Shown: positions 45,235 to 57,942, numbered from the stretch's first letter. The stretch: 64,000 nt of DNA from Microbacterium hydrothermale (GCF_004854025.1 NZ_STGM01000001.1:558001-622000); one strand, 5' to 3'. Notes: generated by a model not told the origin, from the sequence alone. Translations and numbers: made by a program.

Positions 45235-45821
45235 TGCGACGCGCCCGGTCCGCGGCGGTGCTGGCGATGCTGGCCGCCGGGGCGATCGGCGTCATCGCGT
45301 CGACCCAGACCTGGATCGACGTCACCCTCGACGACGGCGCCCAGCAGACCATCGCGGTCTCGGGCGCCGACGCCCTGCCCGTGCTCACCCCGCTGAGTCT
45401 CGCCGCCCTCGCCCTGGGTGCGGCGCTGTCGATCGTCGGCCCCGTGCTGCGGTACCTGTTCGGGGTGCTCGGCATCCTGATCGCGGGTCTCGTGGGAGCC
45501 GGCACCGCGCAGCTGCTGTTCGCCACGCCCGTGTCGGCGACGGCCGCGGCGGTCACCGAGGCGACGGGGATCTCGGGAACGGATGCCGTCGCCTCGCTCG
45601 TGAGCGGGCTGTCGCTGACCCCGTGGCCCGCCGTGACGCTGCTGGCCCAGGTCGTGCTCGCCGCCGCCGCCGTGTTCACGCTCGTCACCGCCCGTCGCTG
45701 GGCCTCGGGCGCGAGCCGCAAGTACCGTACGGCCGAGGAGGCCGGCGTCGCCGCGGACCGCCCCCACGACGCGATCGACTCGTGGGACGACCTCTCGCGC
45801 GGCGACGACCCCACCGCCTGA
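45234..45821 (+). CDS. Trp operon-associated membrane protein (TIGR02234 type)
   Basis: The 195-residue product has four hydrophobic segments (about residues 7-23, 52-70, 74-96, and near 135-155) and ends in a charged tail (YRTAEEAGVAADRPHDAIDSWDDLSRG). The SxTWI motif in ASTQTWIDVTL is shared with the actinobacterial family encoded next to trpE and trpC (Rv1610 in M. tuberculosis). Its function is unknown. Here it is joined directly to hisI by a 1-nt overlap; the trpE that usually lies between them is absent. Confidence 0.88.
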   Translation: MRRARSAAVLAMLAAGAIGVIASTQTWIDVTLDDGAQQTIAVSGADALPVLTPLSLAALALGAALSIVGPVLRYLFGVLGILIAGLVGAGTAQLLFATPVSATAAAVTEATGISGTDAVASLVSGLSLTPWPAVTLLAQVVLAAAAVFTLVTARRWASGASRKYRTAEEAGVAADRPHDAIDSWDDLSRGDDPTA

Positions 45822-45840
45822 GCCGAGCCCGCTGCGGCTC

Positions 45841-45908
45841 GAGACGCGCCGTTCCGCGCGAGACACGCCACGACACCGCGTGTCTCGGACCGATCAGCGT
45901 TTCTCGAC
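45841..45908. repeat. Dispersed palindromic intergenic repeat, copy 3
   Basis: CGAGACACGC (45859-45868) and GCGTGTCTCG (45878-45887) form a perfect 10-bp inverted repeat. Outer flanks (GACGCGCCGTTCCG and AGCGTTTCTCG) align with copies 1 and 2. A further fragment, GGAGACACGCACCGCG, is at about 45969-45984. The block occupies most of the gap before the HGxxPAAW gene. Confidence 0.65.
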
Positions 45909-45990
45909 GGTCGGCGAGGCGACGACCCCACCGCCAGAGCCCGACCTCGCGACATCGAGACGTCGGCGGGAGACACGCACCGCGCTTCGA

Positions 45991-45996
45991 TAGACT
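45991..45996 (+). promoter_or_regulatory. -10 box (TAGACT) of the HGxxPAAW-trpCBA unit
   Basis: TAGACT lies 45 nt before the ATG at 46042, with AGGAG at 46034-46038 as the ribosome-binding site. It gives trpCBA a promoter independent of the his genes. Confidence 0.5.
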
Positions 45997-46041
45997 GGGC
46001 GAACGCTTTCCCCGCGCTCGCGCGCGACTGTTAGGAGTCCC

Positions 46042-46272
46042 ATGAGCAACCCCATCGGCGATCCCGGCCACGGACACTCGCCCGCCGCCTGGACGGCCGT
46101 GATCATCATGCTGCTCGCGATCACGCTCGGCACGCTGTTCTTCTGGTTCGACATGCCCGTTCTGGTGTGGGCGTCGGTGGGTCTGCTCGTCGTCGGTGCG
46201 ATCGTCGGCTGGGTCATGACCAAGGCCGGTTACGGCGCGAACGGCGCGAAGTCCAACCCGAAGGCGCACTGA
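46042..46272 (+). CDS. HGxxPAAW-motif small membrane protein
   Basis: The 76-residue product has the motif HGHSPAAWTAV near the N-terminus and two membrane helices (about residues 17-36 and 39-60), ending in a polar tail. Proteins with this motif lie next to trpC in many actinobacteria; the role is unknown. AGGAG precedes the ATG. trpC begins 2 nt after the stop. Confidence 0.9.
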   Translation: MSNPIGDPGHGHSPAAWTAVIIMLLAITLGTLFFWFDMPVLVWASVGLLVVGAIVGWVMTKAGYGANGAKSNPKAH

Positions 46273-46274
46273 CC

Positions 46275-47051
46275 GTGCTGGCCGATCTGACGGCCGGAGC
46301 GGTGGAGGATGCCGAGCAGCGCGCCCAGTCGCGCCCGCTCGCGGAGGTCGAACGCGACGCCCTCGCGCAGACCCCGGCCCGTGACGCACTGGCCATGCTG
46401 GCCCCCGCCGATCGCGTGAAGATCATCGCGGAGGTCAAGCGGGCGAGCCCCTCGCGCGGCGACCTCGCGGCGATCCCCGACCCCGCTCGGCAGGCGCGCC
46501 TGTACGAGGAGGGCGGCGCGTCGGCGATCTCGGTGCTCACCGAGGGACGCAAATTCAAGGGCAGCCTCGCCGACCTCGAGGCCGTCCGCGCCTCGGTGAG
46601 CGTCCCGGTGCTGCGCAAAGACTTCATAGCCACGCCCTACCAGGTACTCGAGGCGCGCGCGTCAGGTGCCGACCTGGTGCTGCTCATCGTCGCGGCCCTC
46701 GACGACAAGACCCTCGGCGAGCTCTACGCCCTCGTCACCGACCTGGGCATGACCGCCCTCGTCGAGACGCACTCGGCCGACGAGCTCGAGCGCGCCGCGC
46801 AGCTCGGGGCGAAGCTCATCGGCGTCAACGCCCGCAACCTCTCCACCTTCGAGCTCGACCGCGACCTGTTCGGGTCGCTCGCCGAGCGCTTCCCGGCCGA
46901 CGCGATCAAGATCGCCGAGTCGGCCGTCCTCGCCCCCGCCGACGTCGCCCACTACCGCGCAGCGGGAGCCGACGTCGTGCTCGTGGGGGAGGCCCTCGTG
47001 ACCGGAGACCCGGTCGCCACCCTCCGTGCGTTCCTCCAGGAGACGTCATGA
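46275..47051 (+). CDS. trpC: Indole-3-glycerol phosphate synthase
   Basis: It converts CdRP to indole-3-glycerol phosphate. The 258-residue TIM barrel has [15 protein letters not shown] (catalytic Lys and Glu), [56 protein letters not shown] and IAESAV. It is monofunctional, without a TrpF domain. The GTG start at 46275 gives the expected length. The end overlaps trpB (ATGA). Confidence 0.95.
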   Translation: MLADLTAGAVEDAEQRAQSRPLAEVERDALAQTPARDALAMLAPADRVKIIAEVKRASPSRGDLAAIPDPARQARLYEEGGASAISVLTEGRKFKGSLADLEAVRASVSVPVLRKDFIATPYQVLEARASGADLVLLIVAALDDKTLGELYALVTDLGMTALVETHSADELERAAQLGAKLIGVNARNLSTFELDRDLFGSLAERFPADAIKIAESAVLAPADVAHYRAAGADVVLVGEALVTGDPVATLRAFLQETS

Positions 47052-48391
47052 GCACCGCTCCCACCCAGACCCTGCGCGATCAGAAGGGGCCGTTCTTCGG
47101 CGACTTCGGCGGCCGCTACATGCCCGAATCGCTCATCGCGGCGATCGACGAGCTCACCGCGGTCTACGAGTCGGCGATGGCCGACCCGGAGTTCCACGCC
47201 GAGCTGCGCGCGCTCCTGCACGACTACGCGGGGCGCCCGTCCGTGCTCACCGAGGTCCCGCGCTTCGCCGAGCACGCCGGGGGAGCGCGCGTCTTCCTCA
47301 AGCGCGAAGACCTCAACCACACCGGCTCGCACAAGATCAACAACGTGCTCGGCCAGGCGCTGCTCACCAAGCGCCTCGGCAAGACGCGCGTGATCGCCGA
47401 GACCGGCGCCGGCCAGCACGGGGTAGCCACCGCGACCGCGGCGGCGCTGTTCGGGCTCGACTGCGTCATCTACATGGGCGAGGTCGACACCGAGCGCCAG
47501 GCCCTCAACGTCGCGCGCATGCGCCTGCTGGGCGCCGAGGTCGTGCCGGTCACGACGGGCTCGCGCACCCTCAAGGACGCCATCAACGAGGCGTACCGCG
47601 ACTGGGTCGCCTCGGTCGAGACGACCAACTACATCTTCGGCACCGCCGCGGGTCCGCACCCGTTCCCGGCGATGGTGCGCGACTTCCAGAAGATCATCGG
47701 CGAAGAGACCCGCGCCGAGTTCCTCGAGCGGCTCGGCCGCCTCCCCGACGCCGTCTTCGCGTGCGTCGGCGGCGGCTCCAACGCGATCGGCATGTTCGAT
47801 GCGTTCCTCGACGACGAGGGCGTGGCCCTCTACGGCGTCGAGGCGGCCGGCGACGGCGTCGACACGCCCAAGCACGCGGCCTCCATCGGTCGGGGGCGCC
47901 CAGGCGTGCTGCACGGCGCGCGCACGTACGTGCTGCAGGACGAAGACGGACAGACCACCGAGTCGCACTCGATCTCGGCGGGCCTCGACTACCCCGGCGT
48001 CGGTCCCGAGCACGCGTGGCTCGCCGACATCGGGCGCGCCCAGTACATCCCGGCGACCGACGACGAGGCCATGCAGGCCCTGCGACTGCTGTCGCGCACC
48101 GAGGGCATCATCCCCGCGATCGAGTCCGCCCACGCCCTCGCCGGCGCCCTGCGCATCGGTCGCGAGCTGGGCCCGGATGCCGTGATCGCGATCAACCTGT
48201 CCGGTCGCGGCGACAAAGACATGGACACCGCCGCCCGGTACTTCGACCTGTACGACGCCGAGCACGCCCCCGAGACCGTCGAGGGTCGGGCGCAGACGCG
48301 CGCGGCCGAGACCGTGGCATCCGCTCCGGGATCGCCGGTCGACGTGACGGCGGCGCCCGACGCGGCCAGCGGAGCGGGGGTCGAGCTGTGA
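47048..48391 (+). CDS. trpB: Tryptophan synthase beta chain
   Basis: It condenses indole and serine with PLP. The 447-residue product begins with [16 protein letters not shown]; the PLP Lys is in [29 protein letters not shown] binds phosphate, and [17 protein letters not shown] is present. It is a type 1 enzyme that pairs with the TrpA that follows. About 30 C-terminal residues ([19 protein letters not shown]…) extend beyond the usual end. Overlaps trpA by 4 nt. Confidence 0.96.
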   Translation: MSTAPTQTLRDQKGPFFGDFGGRYMPESLIAAIDELTAVYESAMADPEFHAELRALLHDYAGRPSVLTEVPRFAEHAGGARVFLKREDLNHTGSHKINNVLGQALLTKRLGKTRVIAETGAGQHGVATATAAALFGLDCVIYMGEVDTERQALNVARMRLLGAEVVPVTTGSRTLKDAINEAYRDWVASVETTNYIFGTAAGPHPFPAMVRDFQKIIGEETRAEFLERLGRLPDAVFACVGGGSNAIGMFDAFLDDEGVALYGVEAAGDGVDTPKHAASIGRGRPGVLHGARTYVLQDEDGQTTESHSISAGLDYPGVGPEHAWLADIGRAQYIPATDDEAMQALRLLSRTEGIIPAIESAHALAGALRIGRELGPDAVIAINLSGRGDKDMDTAARYFDLYDAEHAPETVEGRAQTRAAETVASAPGSPVDVTAAPDAASGAGVEL

Positions 48392-49179
48392 CCTCCCGCA
48401 TCGCCGCGGCGATCGACGCCGCCCACGCCGAGGGGCGCGGGGCGTTCGTCGGCTACCTGCCCGCCGGGTACCCCGACGTCGCCACCAGCATCGAGGCGGC
48501 CGTCGCCCTCGCCGAGGCCGGCGCCGACGTCATCGAGCTCGGCCCGCCCTACAGCGATCCGGTGATGGACGGCCTGGTCATCCAGGAGGCCACGCAGACG
48601 GCGCTCGCGAACGGGTTCCGCATGCGCGACCTCTTCACGATCATCCGCGAGGTCACGGCGCGCACCGAGGTGCCGATCCTCGTCATGACGTACTGGAACC
48701 TCGTCGAGCAGTACGGCGTCGACCGCTACGCCGACGAACTCGTCGCCGCGGGCGGTGCGGGCCTGATCACGCCCGACATCACCCCCGACGCGGGAGCCGC
48801 GTGGATCGCCGCGAGCGAGCGCACCGGCCTCGACCGCGTCTTCCTCGCCGCGCCGACCTCGTCCGACGAGCGGCTCGAGATGATCGTCGAGGCCTCCACG
48901 GGCTTCGTATACACCGTCTCGACCATGGGGATCACGGGGGAGCGGGCCTCGCTCGACGCCGCCGCGCGCGGTCTCGTGGAGCGCCTGCGGGCCTTCGGGG
49001 CGCAGCACGCGTGCGTGGGCATCGGCATCTCGAACGCCGAGCAGGTCGCCGGCGTCGTGGAGTACGCCGACGGGGCGATCGTGGGCACGGCGCTGGTCAA
49101 GGCGCTACGCGACGGCGGCGTCGAGGGCCTCTCCTCGCTCGCGAGAGAGCTGTCCACGGGCGCCGTTCAGCGCGCCTAG
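48388..49179 (+). CDS. trpA: Tryptophan synthase alpha chain
   Basis: It splits indole-3-glycerol phosphate and channels indole to TrpB. The 263-residue barrel has [22 protein letters not shown], the catalytic Glu in [38 protein letters not shown] and [15 protein letters not shown]. The start GTG overlaps trpB. The TAG stop (49177-49179) forms part of the -10 box of lgt. Confidence 0.95.
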   Translation: MTSRIAAAIDAAHAEGRGAFVGYLPAGYPDVATSIEAAVALAEAGADVIELGPPYSDPVMDGLVIQEATQTALANGFRMRDLFTIIREVTARTEVPILVMTYWNLVEQYGVDRYADELVAAGGAGLITPDITPDAGAAWIAASERTGLDRVFLAAPTSSDERLEMIVEASTGFVYTVSTMGITGERASLDAAARGLVERLRAFGAQHACVGIGISNAEQVAGVVEYADGAIVGTALVKALRDGGVEGLSSLARELSTGAVQRA

Positions 49180-49182
49180 ACT
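49177..49182 (+). promoter_or_regulatory. -10 box (TAGACT) for lgt overlapping the trpA stop codon
   Basis: TAGACT includes the trpA TAG and ends 7 nt before the lgt ATG, so transcription should begin at or beside the start codon. No Shine-Dalgarno sequence fits. Confidence 0.5.
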
Positions 49183-49189
49183 CGTCTGC

Positions 49190-50194
49190 ATGACGTTCGC
49201 CCTCTCGAGCGCCGCCTCCGGCGTGCTCGCCAGCATCCCGAGTCCGTCGATCTCCTACGTCGACCTCGGTCCGCTCCGCATCCACTTCTATGCCCTGTGC
49301 ATCGTCGCGGGCATCATCGTCGCGGTGCTCCTCACGAACGCCCGTCTGACGCGACGCGGCGCCGAGAAGTGGGTCGTCATCGACATCTGCCTCCTGGCGG
49401 TGCCGCTCGCGATCATCGTCGCGCGCATCTACCACGTGGTCACCCACCTGGGCTTCTACTTCGGCCCCGGCTCCAACCCGTGGAACATCACGCAGCCGGG
49501 ATCCGTGTGGGCGATCTGGGAGGGCGGCATCGCGATCTACGGCGCCCTCATCGGCGGCGCGATCGGCGCGATCCTCGGATGCCGCTGGACCGGCATCCGC
49601 TTCTGGACCTTCGCCGACGCCCTCGCCCCGGGTCTCATCATCGCCCAGGCCATGGGCCGCTTCGGCAACTGGTTCAACCAGGAGCTCTTCGGCCAGCCGA
49701 CCGACGCGCCCTGGGGCCTGGAGATCGCCGCGGGCAACCCGGCCATCCCCGTCGGACTGCCGGCAGGCACTCTTTTCCAGCCGACTTTCCTCTACGAGGT
49801 CATCTGGAACCTGCTCGGCGCCGCGGTGATCCTCTACGTCGGAAAGCGCTTCACCCTGCAGTGGGGCAAGCAGTTCGCGATCTACCTCGTCTGGTACTCC
49901 GCGGGCCGCATCGTCTGGGAATCCATCCGCATCGACCCCAGCGACATCATCCTCGGCCTGCGCACGAACGTCTGGGCCGCGATCTTCGGCGTCATCCTCG
50001 GCATCGTCATCTTCGCCGTGCAGTCGCGCCGCCACCACGGTCTCGAGCCCTCGCCGTACGTGCCCGGGCGCGAGTCCAAGGCTCCGGGGGCTGTAGACTC
50101 AGGCGACCCCTCTGACTTCGTCGACGTGAGCGAGCCGCCCGCGACGAGCGACACCGTCGGCACCAGCGCCACAAGCAGCCCCGCCACGAACTAA
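49190..50194 (+). CDS. lgt: Prolipoprotein diacylglyceryl transferase
   Basis: It transfers diacylglycerol from phosphatidylglycerol to the Cys of lipoprotein precursors. The 334-residue product has about seven membrane helices. Signature parts include [31 protein letters not shown], and [22 protein letters not shown] with essential Arg/Asn/Glu residues. The last 50 residues are polar and Ser/Thr-rich, as in other actinobacterial Lgt. trpA ends 10 nt upstream and gltB begins 52 nt downstream. Confidence 0.95.
   Translation: MTFALSSAASGVLASIPSPSISYVDLGPLRIHFYALCIVAGIIVAVLLTNARLTRRGAEKWVVIDICLLAVPLAIIVARIYHVVTHLGFYFGPGSNPWNITQPGSVWAIWEGGIAIYGALIGGAIGAILGCRWTGIRFWTFADALAPGLIIAQAMGRFGNWFNQELFGQPTDAPWGLEIAAGNPAIPVGLPAGTLFQPTFLYEVIWNLLGAAVILYVGKRFTLQWGKQFAIYLVWYSAGRIVWESIRIDPSDIILGLRTNVWAAIFGVILGIVIFAVQSRRHHGLEPSPYVPGRESKAPGAVDSGDPSDFVDVSEPPATSDTVGTSATSSPATN
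50094..50099 (+). promoter_or_regulatory. Possible gltB promoter -10 (TAGACT) inside the lgt end
   Basis: TAGACT within the lgt coding end would produce a leader of about 140 nt before gltB. It matches the form used at other genes here but could be chance. Confidence 0.35.
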
Positions 50195-50246
50195 CTCTCT
50201 GGGCCGACGTCGTCCCATTCGAAGCATCAACGTGAGGACGGTTGAT

Positions 50247-53200
50247 ATGGCTTCCAGCCTGCGCTCCGACACCGTCGGAGGAGCATTCCCCGCCCGGCAG
50301 GGAATGTACGACCCGTCGTTCGAGAAAGACGCCTGTGGCCTCGCCATGGTCGCCACTCTCCGCGGCGAAGCCGGTCACGACATCATCGACCTGGCGCTGA
50401 CGGCGCTGCGCAACCTCGAGCACCGCGGCGCCATCGGCTCCGACGCGGGCACCGGTGACGGTGCCGGCATCCTGACCCAGATGCCCGACGCGTTCCTGCG
50501 CGCCGTCGTCGACTTCGACCTGCCGCCGGTGGGGGAGTACGCCGCGGGCATGGTGTTCCTGCCGCTCGGTCACGACGAGCGAACCGGGATGAAGGCCGGC
50601 ATCGAAGAGATCGCGCGTCACGAGAACCTCGAGGTCCTCGGCTGGCGCGAGGTGCCCGTCGACACAGAGAACCTCGGCAAGCTCGCCTACGAGGCGCGGC
50701 CCGCGTTCGAGCAGCTCTTCGTGTCGCGGCCCGCGGTCGGCGACCAGCCCGCGCTGTCGGGCATCGCGCTCGACCGCCGCGTCTACCGTCTGCGCAAGCG
50801 CGCGCGTCACGAGCTCGAGGCGTACTTCGTCTCGCTCTCGAGCCGCACCCTCGGCTACAAGGGCATGGTCACGACGCTGCAGCTCGAGCCGTTCTACCCC
50901 GACCTGCAGGACGAGCGCTTCGCGTCCGAGCTCGCCGTGGTGCACTCGCGCTACTCGACCAACACCTTCCCGTCGTGGCCGCTCGCGCAGCCGCTGCGCA
51001 TGCTCGCCCACAACGGCGAGATCAACACCGTCAAGGGCAACCGCAACTGGATGCGCGCGCGTCAGTCGCAGCTCGAGTCCGAGCTGATCGGCGACGTGCG
51101 TCCGCTGCTGCCGATCTGCACCGAGGGCGCCAGCGACTCGGCATCCTTCGACGAGGTGCTCGAGCTGCTGACTCTCACCGGTCGCAGCCTCCCGCACGCG
51201 ATCATGATGATGGTGCCCGAGGCCTACGAGAAGCAGGCCTCGATCGACCCCGACCTGCGCGCCTTCTACGACTACCACTCCATGCAGATGGAGCCGTGGG
51301 ACGGCCCCGCCGCGCTCATCTTCACCGACGGCACGCTCGTGGGCGCCACGCTCGACCGCAACGGTCTGCGTCCCGGCCGGTGGACCGAGACCACCGACGG
51401 CCTCGTCGTGATCGGGTCCGAGACCGGCGTGCTCGACTTCGCGCCCGAGCGCATCAAGCGCCGCGGTCGTCTGCAGCCGGGTCGCATGTTCCTCGTCGAC
51501 ACGGCGCAGCGCCGCATCGTCGAGGACGACGAGATCAAGGCCGACCTCGCCGCGCTCCAGCCGTGGGGCGAGTGGGTCGACAAGGGCCGCGTGAAGCTCA
51601 GCGAACTCCCCGAGCGCGAGCACATCGTGCACCCCATCGCCTCGATCACGCGGCGCCAGCGCACCTTCGGCTACACCGAAGAAGAGGTGCGCATCCTGCT
51701 GACGCCGATGGGCCAGGGCGGCACCGAGCCGCTCGGCGCGATGGGCAGCGACGCGCCCGTCGCTGTGCTGAGCGATCGCCCGCGCCTGCTCTTCGACTAC
51801 TTCTCGCAGCAGTTCGCGCAGGTCACCAACCCGCCGCTGGACTCGATCCGCGAAGAGGTCGTCACCTCGCTGTCGCTGGGTCTCGGCCCCGAGCGCAACC
51901 TCCTCGACTGGGGCCCCGAGCACACCCGCACGGTGACGCTCGACTTCCCCGTGATCGACAACGACGAGCTCGCCAAGATCCAGCACATCGACACGGCCCT
52001 GCCGGGGCGCTCGTCGGTGACGATCCGCGGCCTGTACCGCGTCGAGGCCGGCCACAAGGGCCTGCAGAAGCGCCTCACGCAGATGTGCACCGAGGTCGAC
52101 CAGGCCATCGAGGACGGCGCCGAGTTCATCGTGCTCAGCGACCGCGACTCCAACAAGGACCTCGCGCCGATCCCGTCGCTGCTCATGCTCGCGGCCGTGC
52201 ACCACCACCTCATCCGCAAAGAGACCCGCATGAAGGTGGGCCTCGTGGTCGAGGCCGGTGACGTGCGCGAGGTGCACCACGTCGCCACCCTCATCGGATA
52301 CGGCGCCTCCGCGGTCAACCCGTACCTCGCGATGGAGACCGTCGAGTACCTCGTGCGCGCCGGCTTCATCACCGGGGTGACGCCCGAGAAGGCCGTCAAG
52401 AACCTCATCTACGCCCTCGGTAAGGGCGTGCTGAAGATCATGTCGAAGATGGGCATCTCCACGGTGTCGTCGTACGCGGGCGCCCAGGTGTTCGAGGCCG
52501 TCGGCCTCTCGCGCGAGTTCATCGACGCCTACTTCACCGGCACCGAGACCAAGCTCGGCGGTGTGGGACTCGACGTCATCGCCGCCGAGAACGCCGCTCG
52601 TCACGAGTACGCCTATCCCCAGGATGCCGCGGCCCGCGCGCACGAGCGCCTGTGGACCGGCGGCGAGTACCAGTGGCGTCGCGACGGCGCCCCGCACCTG
52701 TTCAACCCCGACACGGTGTTCCGCCTGCAGCACGCCACGCGCGAGCGCCGGTACGACATCTTCCGCGAGTACACGCAGCTGATCGACGACCAGGCGCACG
52801 AGCTGAAGACCCTGCGCGGCCTGTTCGGTCTGCGCACGGGGACGCGCCCGGCCGTGCCGATCGACGAGGTCGAGCCGGTCTCGGCGATCGTCAAGCGCTT
52901 CTCGACGGGGGCGATGAGCTACGGCTCGATCTCCCAGGAGGCGCACGAGGTCCTCGCCGTCGCGATGAACCGGATCGGCGGCAAGAGCAACACCGGTGAG
53001 GGCGGAGAAGACGTCGACCGTCTGCTCGACCCGACGCGGCGCAGTGCCATCAAGCAGGTGGCATCCGGTCGCTTCGGCGTCACGAGCCTGTACCTCACCG
53101 AGGCCGACGACATCCAGATCAAGCTCGCCCAGGGCGCCAAGCCCGGCGAGGGCGGTCAGCTGCCGCCGACCAAGGTGTACCCGTGGGTGGCGCGCACGCG

Positions 53201-54816
53201 TCACGCGACCGCCGGCGTGGGACTCATCTCGCCGCCGCCGCACCACGACATCTACTCGATCGAAGACCTCAAGCAGCTCATCTTCGACCTCAAGCGCGCC
53301 AACCCGAAGGCCCGGATCCACACCAAGCTGGTCAGCCAGTCGGGTATCGGTGCGGTCGCGGCGGGCGTCGCGAAGGCGTTGAGCGACGTCATCCTGGTCT
53401 CGGGTCAGGACGGCGGCACGGGCGCGAGCCCGATGAACTCGCTCAAGCACGCGGGCACCCCGTGGGAGCTGGGTTTGGCCGAGACGCAGCAGACGCTCAT
53501 GCTCAACGGCATGCGCGACCGCGTCGTCGTGCAGGTCGACGGGCAGATGAAGACCGGCCGCGACGTCATCATCGGGGCCCTCCTGGGCGCCGAGGAGTTC
53601 GGCTTCGCCACCGCGCCCCTGGTCGTCTCGGGCTGCATCATGATGCGCGTCTGCCACCTCGACACGTGCCCCGTGGGCGTGGCGACGCAGAACCCCGTCC
53701 TGCGCCAGCGCTTCACGGGCAAGGCCGAGTACATCGTGAACTTCATGGAGTTCATCGCCCAGGAGGTGCGCGAGTACCTCGCCGCCCTCGGCTACCGCTC
53801 GATCGACGAGATCGTCGGCCGCGCGGAGCTGCTCGACGCCAACGAGGCGATCCAGCACTGGAAGGCGCGCGGCCTCAACCTCGCGCCGATCCTCGAGGGA
53901 CCGCGCTTCGCCGACGACGAGCCGCGCCGTCACGCGCGCAACCAGGACCACGAGCTCGAGGACCACTTCGACGTGCAGCTCATCGAGCGCGCGCAGGACG
54001 TCATCGCGCACGGCGGTCAGCTCACGATCGACCTGCCCATCCGCAACACCGCCCGCGCGGTGGGGACCATGCTCGGCCACCACGTCACCAAGGCGCACGG
54101 CGAGCACGGGCTGCCGGAGAACTCGATCGACGTGCGCCTGACCGGTTCGGCCGGGCAGTCCTTCGGGGCGTTCATGCCCGCCGGCATCACGCTGCGCCTC
54201 GAGGGCGACTCCAACGACTACGTCGGCAAGGGACTCTCGGGCGGAACGATCGTCGTGCGCCCGCCGCGCGGATCGACCTTCGCGGCCAGCGAGAACGTCA
54301 TCGCCGGAAACGTCATCGGCTACGGCGCCACGCAGGGGCAGATGTTCCTGAACGGCGTCGTGGGGGAGCGCTTCCTCGTGCGCAACTCCGGTGCCACCGC
54401 GGTCGTCGAGGGCGTGGGCGACCACGCGCTCGAGTACATGACCGGCGGACTCGCCGTGATCCTCGGCGCCACGGGCCGCAACCTCGGCGCGGGCATGTCG
54501 GGCGGTCAGGCGTACGTCTACCGACTCGACCGCGACAAGGTGAACCGCGAGGCCCTGGCATCCGGTGAGCTCGTCCTCGGCGCCCTCGGATCGGGGGATG
54601 CCGAGATCCTTCGCGACCTGCTCGCCAAGCACGTCGCGGAGACCGATTCCACGCTGGCCCGTCGTCTGCTCGACGACTTCGAGGCCGAGGTGGACAACTT
54701 CGTCCGGGTGCTGCCGCGCGACTACGCCGCCGTGCTGCAGACCCGCCAGGAGGCTGTCGCCGAGGGGCTCGACCCCGACGGCGACGTCGTCTGGACGCGC
54801 ATTCTGGAGGTGACGG

Positions 54817-54824
<8 letters not shown>
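50247..54824 (+). CDS. gltB: Glutamate synthase large (alpha) subunit
   Basis: With GltD it makes two glutamates from glutamine and 2-oxoglutarate. The 1525-residue product begins with a 29-residue propeptide ending before Cys30 ([10 protein letters not shown]), which becomes the N-terminal nucleophile of the glutaminase domain. Central and FMN-binding domains follow ([46 protein letters not shown] region, [19 protein letters not shown]). The [3Fe-4S] cysteines lie in [19 protein letters not shown], and a C-terminal beta-helix ends the protein. ATG 50247 is chosen over GTG 50232 because GAGGA (50234-50238) is 8 nt upstream. Confidence 0.96.
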
Positions 54825-56283
<1,459 letters not shown>

Positions 56284-56338
56284 GCTGGCAAGGGCCGATC
56301 GGCCACTTCCCGAAAATCCTCACGGAGCTTGAAAACGG

Positions 56339-57784
56339 ATGAGACGCGCCAAGATCGTCGCAACACTCGGGCCCGCCACGTCGTCGTATGAGATGGTTCG
56401 CGCCATCATCGACGCCGGGGTGGACGTCGCCCGCCTCAACCTGAGCCACGGAGATTACTCCGTGCACGACGCCAACTTCGCCAACGTGCGCAAGGCCGCG
56501 GAGGACGCCGGTCGCCCGGTCGCCGCTCTCGTCGACCTGCAGGGCCCGAAGATCCGCCTCGGCAAGTTCGAGAACGGTCCCCACGACCTGCTGCCCGGCG
56601 ACATCTTCAAGATCACCATCGAAGACATCCTCGGCACCAAAGAGATCGTCGGCACCACGTTCAAGGGCCTGCCCCAGGACGTCCGCCCCGGCGACTTCCT
56701 GCTGATCGACGACGGAAAGGTGCGCGTCGAGGTCGTCGAGACCGACGGCACCGTCGTGACCACCAAGGTCATCGTCGGCGGCCCGGTGTCGAACAACAAG
56801 GGCATCAACCTCCCCGGCGTGGCCGTGAACGTCCCCGCGCTGAGCGAGAAGGACGAAGCCGACCTGCGCTGGGGCCTGAACGCCGGCGCCGACCTCATCG
56901 CCCTCTCGTTCGTCCGGGATGCCAAGGACATCGAGCGCGTGCACGAGATCATGGCCGAAGAGGGGCGCTACGTCCCCGTCATCGCCAAGATCGAGAAGCC
57001 GCAGGCGGTCGACAACCTCGAGGAGATCATCGACGCGTTCGACGGCATCATGGTCGCCCGCGGCGACCTCGGCGTGGAGCTTCCGCTCGAGGCCGTGCCG
57101 ATCGTGCAGAAGCGCGCGGTCGAGCTCGCCCGCCGCATGGCCAAGCCCGTCATCGTCGCGACGCAGATGCTCGAGTCGATGATCACCAACCCCGTCCCCA
57201 CGCGCGCCGAGACCTCCGACGTCGCCAACGCGGTGCTCGACGGCGCCGACGCGGTCATGCTCTCGGGCGAGACCAGCGTGGGCACGTACCCGGTCGTCGT
57301 GGTCGAGACCATGGCCCGCATCGTCGAGTCGACCGAGGAGCACGGTCTCGAGCGCATCGCGCCGCTGACCAACAAGCCCCGCACGCAGGGTGGCGCCATC
57401 ACCCTCGCCGCCGTCGAGGTCGCCGACTTCGTCGAGGCGAAGTACCTGTGCGTCTTCACCGAGTCGGGCGACTCCGCGCGTCGCATGTCGCGCCTGCGCT
57501 CGACCATCCCGATGATCGCCTTCACGCCGGAGCCCGGCATCCGCCGTCGTCTGGCGCTCACCTGGGGCGTGCGCTCGACGCTCGTGGAGCACGTGTCGCA
57601 CACCGACAAGATGTTCCTGCAGGTCGACGACTACCTGCTCACCCACGACCTGGCCAAGGTCGGTGACAAGGTCGTCGTCATCTCGGGATCCCCTCCCGGA
57701 ATCGCCGGGTCGACGAACGACCTGCGCGTGCACCGCGTGGGCGATGCCGTGCACGGCGCGGCCCCCGGGTACCAGGAAGTCTGA
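56339..57784 (+). CDS. pyk: Pyruvate kinase
   Basis: It makes pyruvate and ATP from phosphoenolpyruvate. The 481-residue product begins MRRAKIVATLGPATSSYEMVRAIIDAGVDVARLNLSHG. The domain order A-B-A-C is complete: LVDLQGPKIRLG, the metal/PEP segment VPVIAKIEKPQAVDNLEEIIDAFDGIMVARGDLGVELPLE with the catalytic Lys, and the C-terminal allosteric domain. Ribosome-binding site GGAG is at about 56324. It follows gltD by 55 nt and ends in a strong terminator. Confidence 0.96.
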   Translation: MRRAKIVATLGPATSSYEMVRAIIDAGVDVARLNLSHGDYSVHDANFANVRKAAEDAGRPVAALVDLQGPKIRLGKFENGPHDLLPGDIFKITIEDILGTKEIVGTTFKGLPQDVRPGDFLLIDDGKVRVEVVETDGTVVTTKVIVGGPVSNNKGINLPGVAVNVPALSEKDEADLRWGLNAGADLIALSFVRDAKDIERVHEIMAEEGRYVPVIAKIEKPQAVDNLEEIIDAFDGIMVARGDLGVELPLEAVPIVQKRAVELARRMAKPVIVATQMLESMITNPVPTRAETSDVANAVLDGADAVMLSGETSVGTYPVVVVETMARIVESTEEHGLERIAPLTNKPRTQGGAITLAAVEVADFVEAKYLCVFTESGDSARRMSRLRSTIPMIAFTPEPGIRRRLALTWGVRSTLVEHVSHTDKMFLQVDDYLLTHDLAKVGDKVVVISGSPPGIAGSTNDLRVHRVGDAVHGAAPGYQEV

Positions 57785-57789
57785 GCCCT

Positions 57790-57824
57790 CACGACGCGCG
57801 CCGGTGACCCCGGCGCGCGTCGTG
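57790..57824 (+). terminator. Terminator after pyk
   Basis: CACGACGCGCGCCGG (57790-57804) pairs perfectly with CCGGCGCGCGTCGTG (57810-57824) around a 5-nt loop, 5 nt after the stop codon. Confidence 0.88.
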
Positions 57825-57861
57825 TCGCGTTCCCGCCCGGTACATTGGGAACGCAACACCT

Positions 57862-57942
57862 GCCGGTGTGGCGGAATGGCAGACGCGGGGCACTCAAAAT
57901 GCTCTGTCGAAAGACGTGTGGGTTCGAGTCCCACCACCGGTA
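57862..57942 (+). tRNA. tRNA-Leu, anticodon CAA (reads UUG)
   Basis: The acceptor stem GCCGGTG pairs with CACCGGT (first pair G-U), with discriminator A at 57942. The anticodon arm GGGCA-CTCAAAA-TGCTC places CAA in the loop. A long variable arm (CTGTCGAAAGACG region) fits class II tRNA-Leu, and the T arm GTGGG-TTCGAGT-CCCAC is perfect. CCA is not encoded. TACATT at 57841-57846 is a plausible -10. Confidence 0.93.

Noticed and set aside
57847..57861. tRNA-Leu as an attachment site for an integrated element
   Set aside because: No repeated tRNA 3' end is seen downstream, and the following genes are conserved housekeeping genes.
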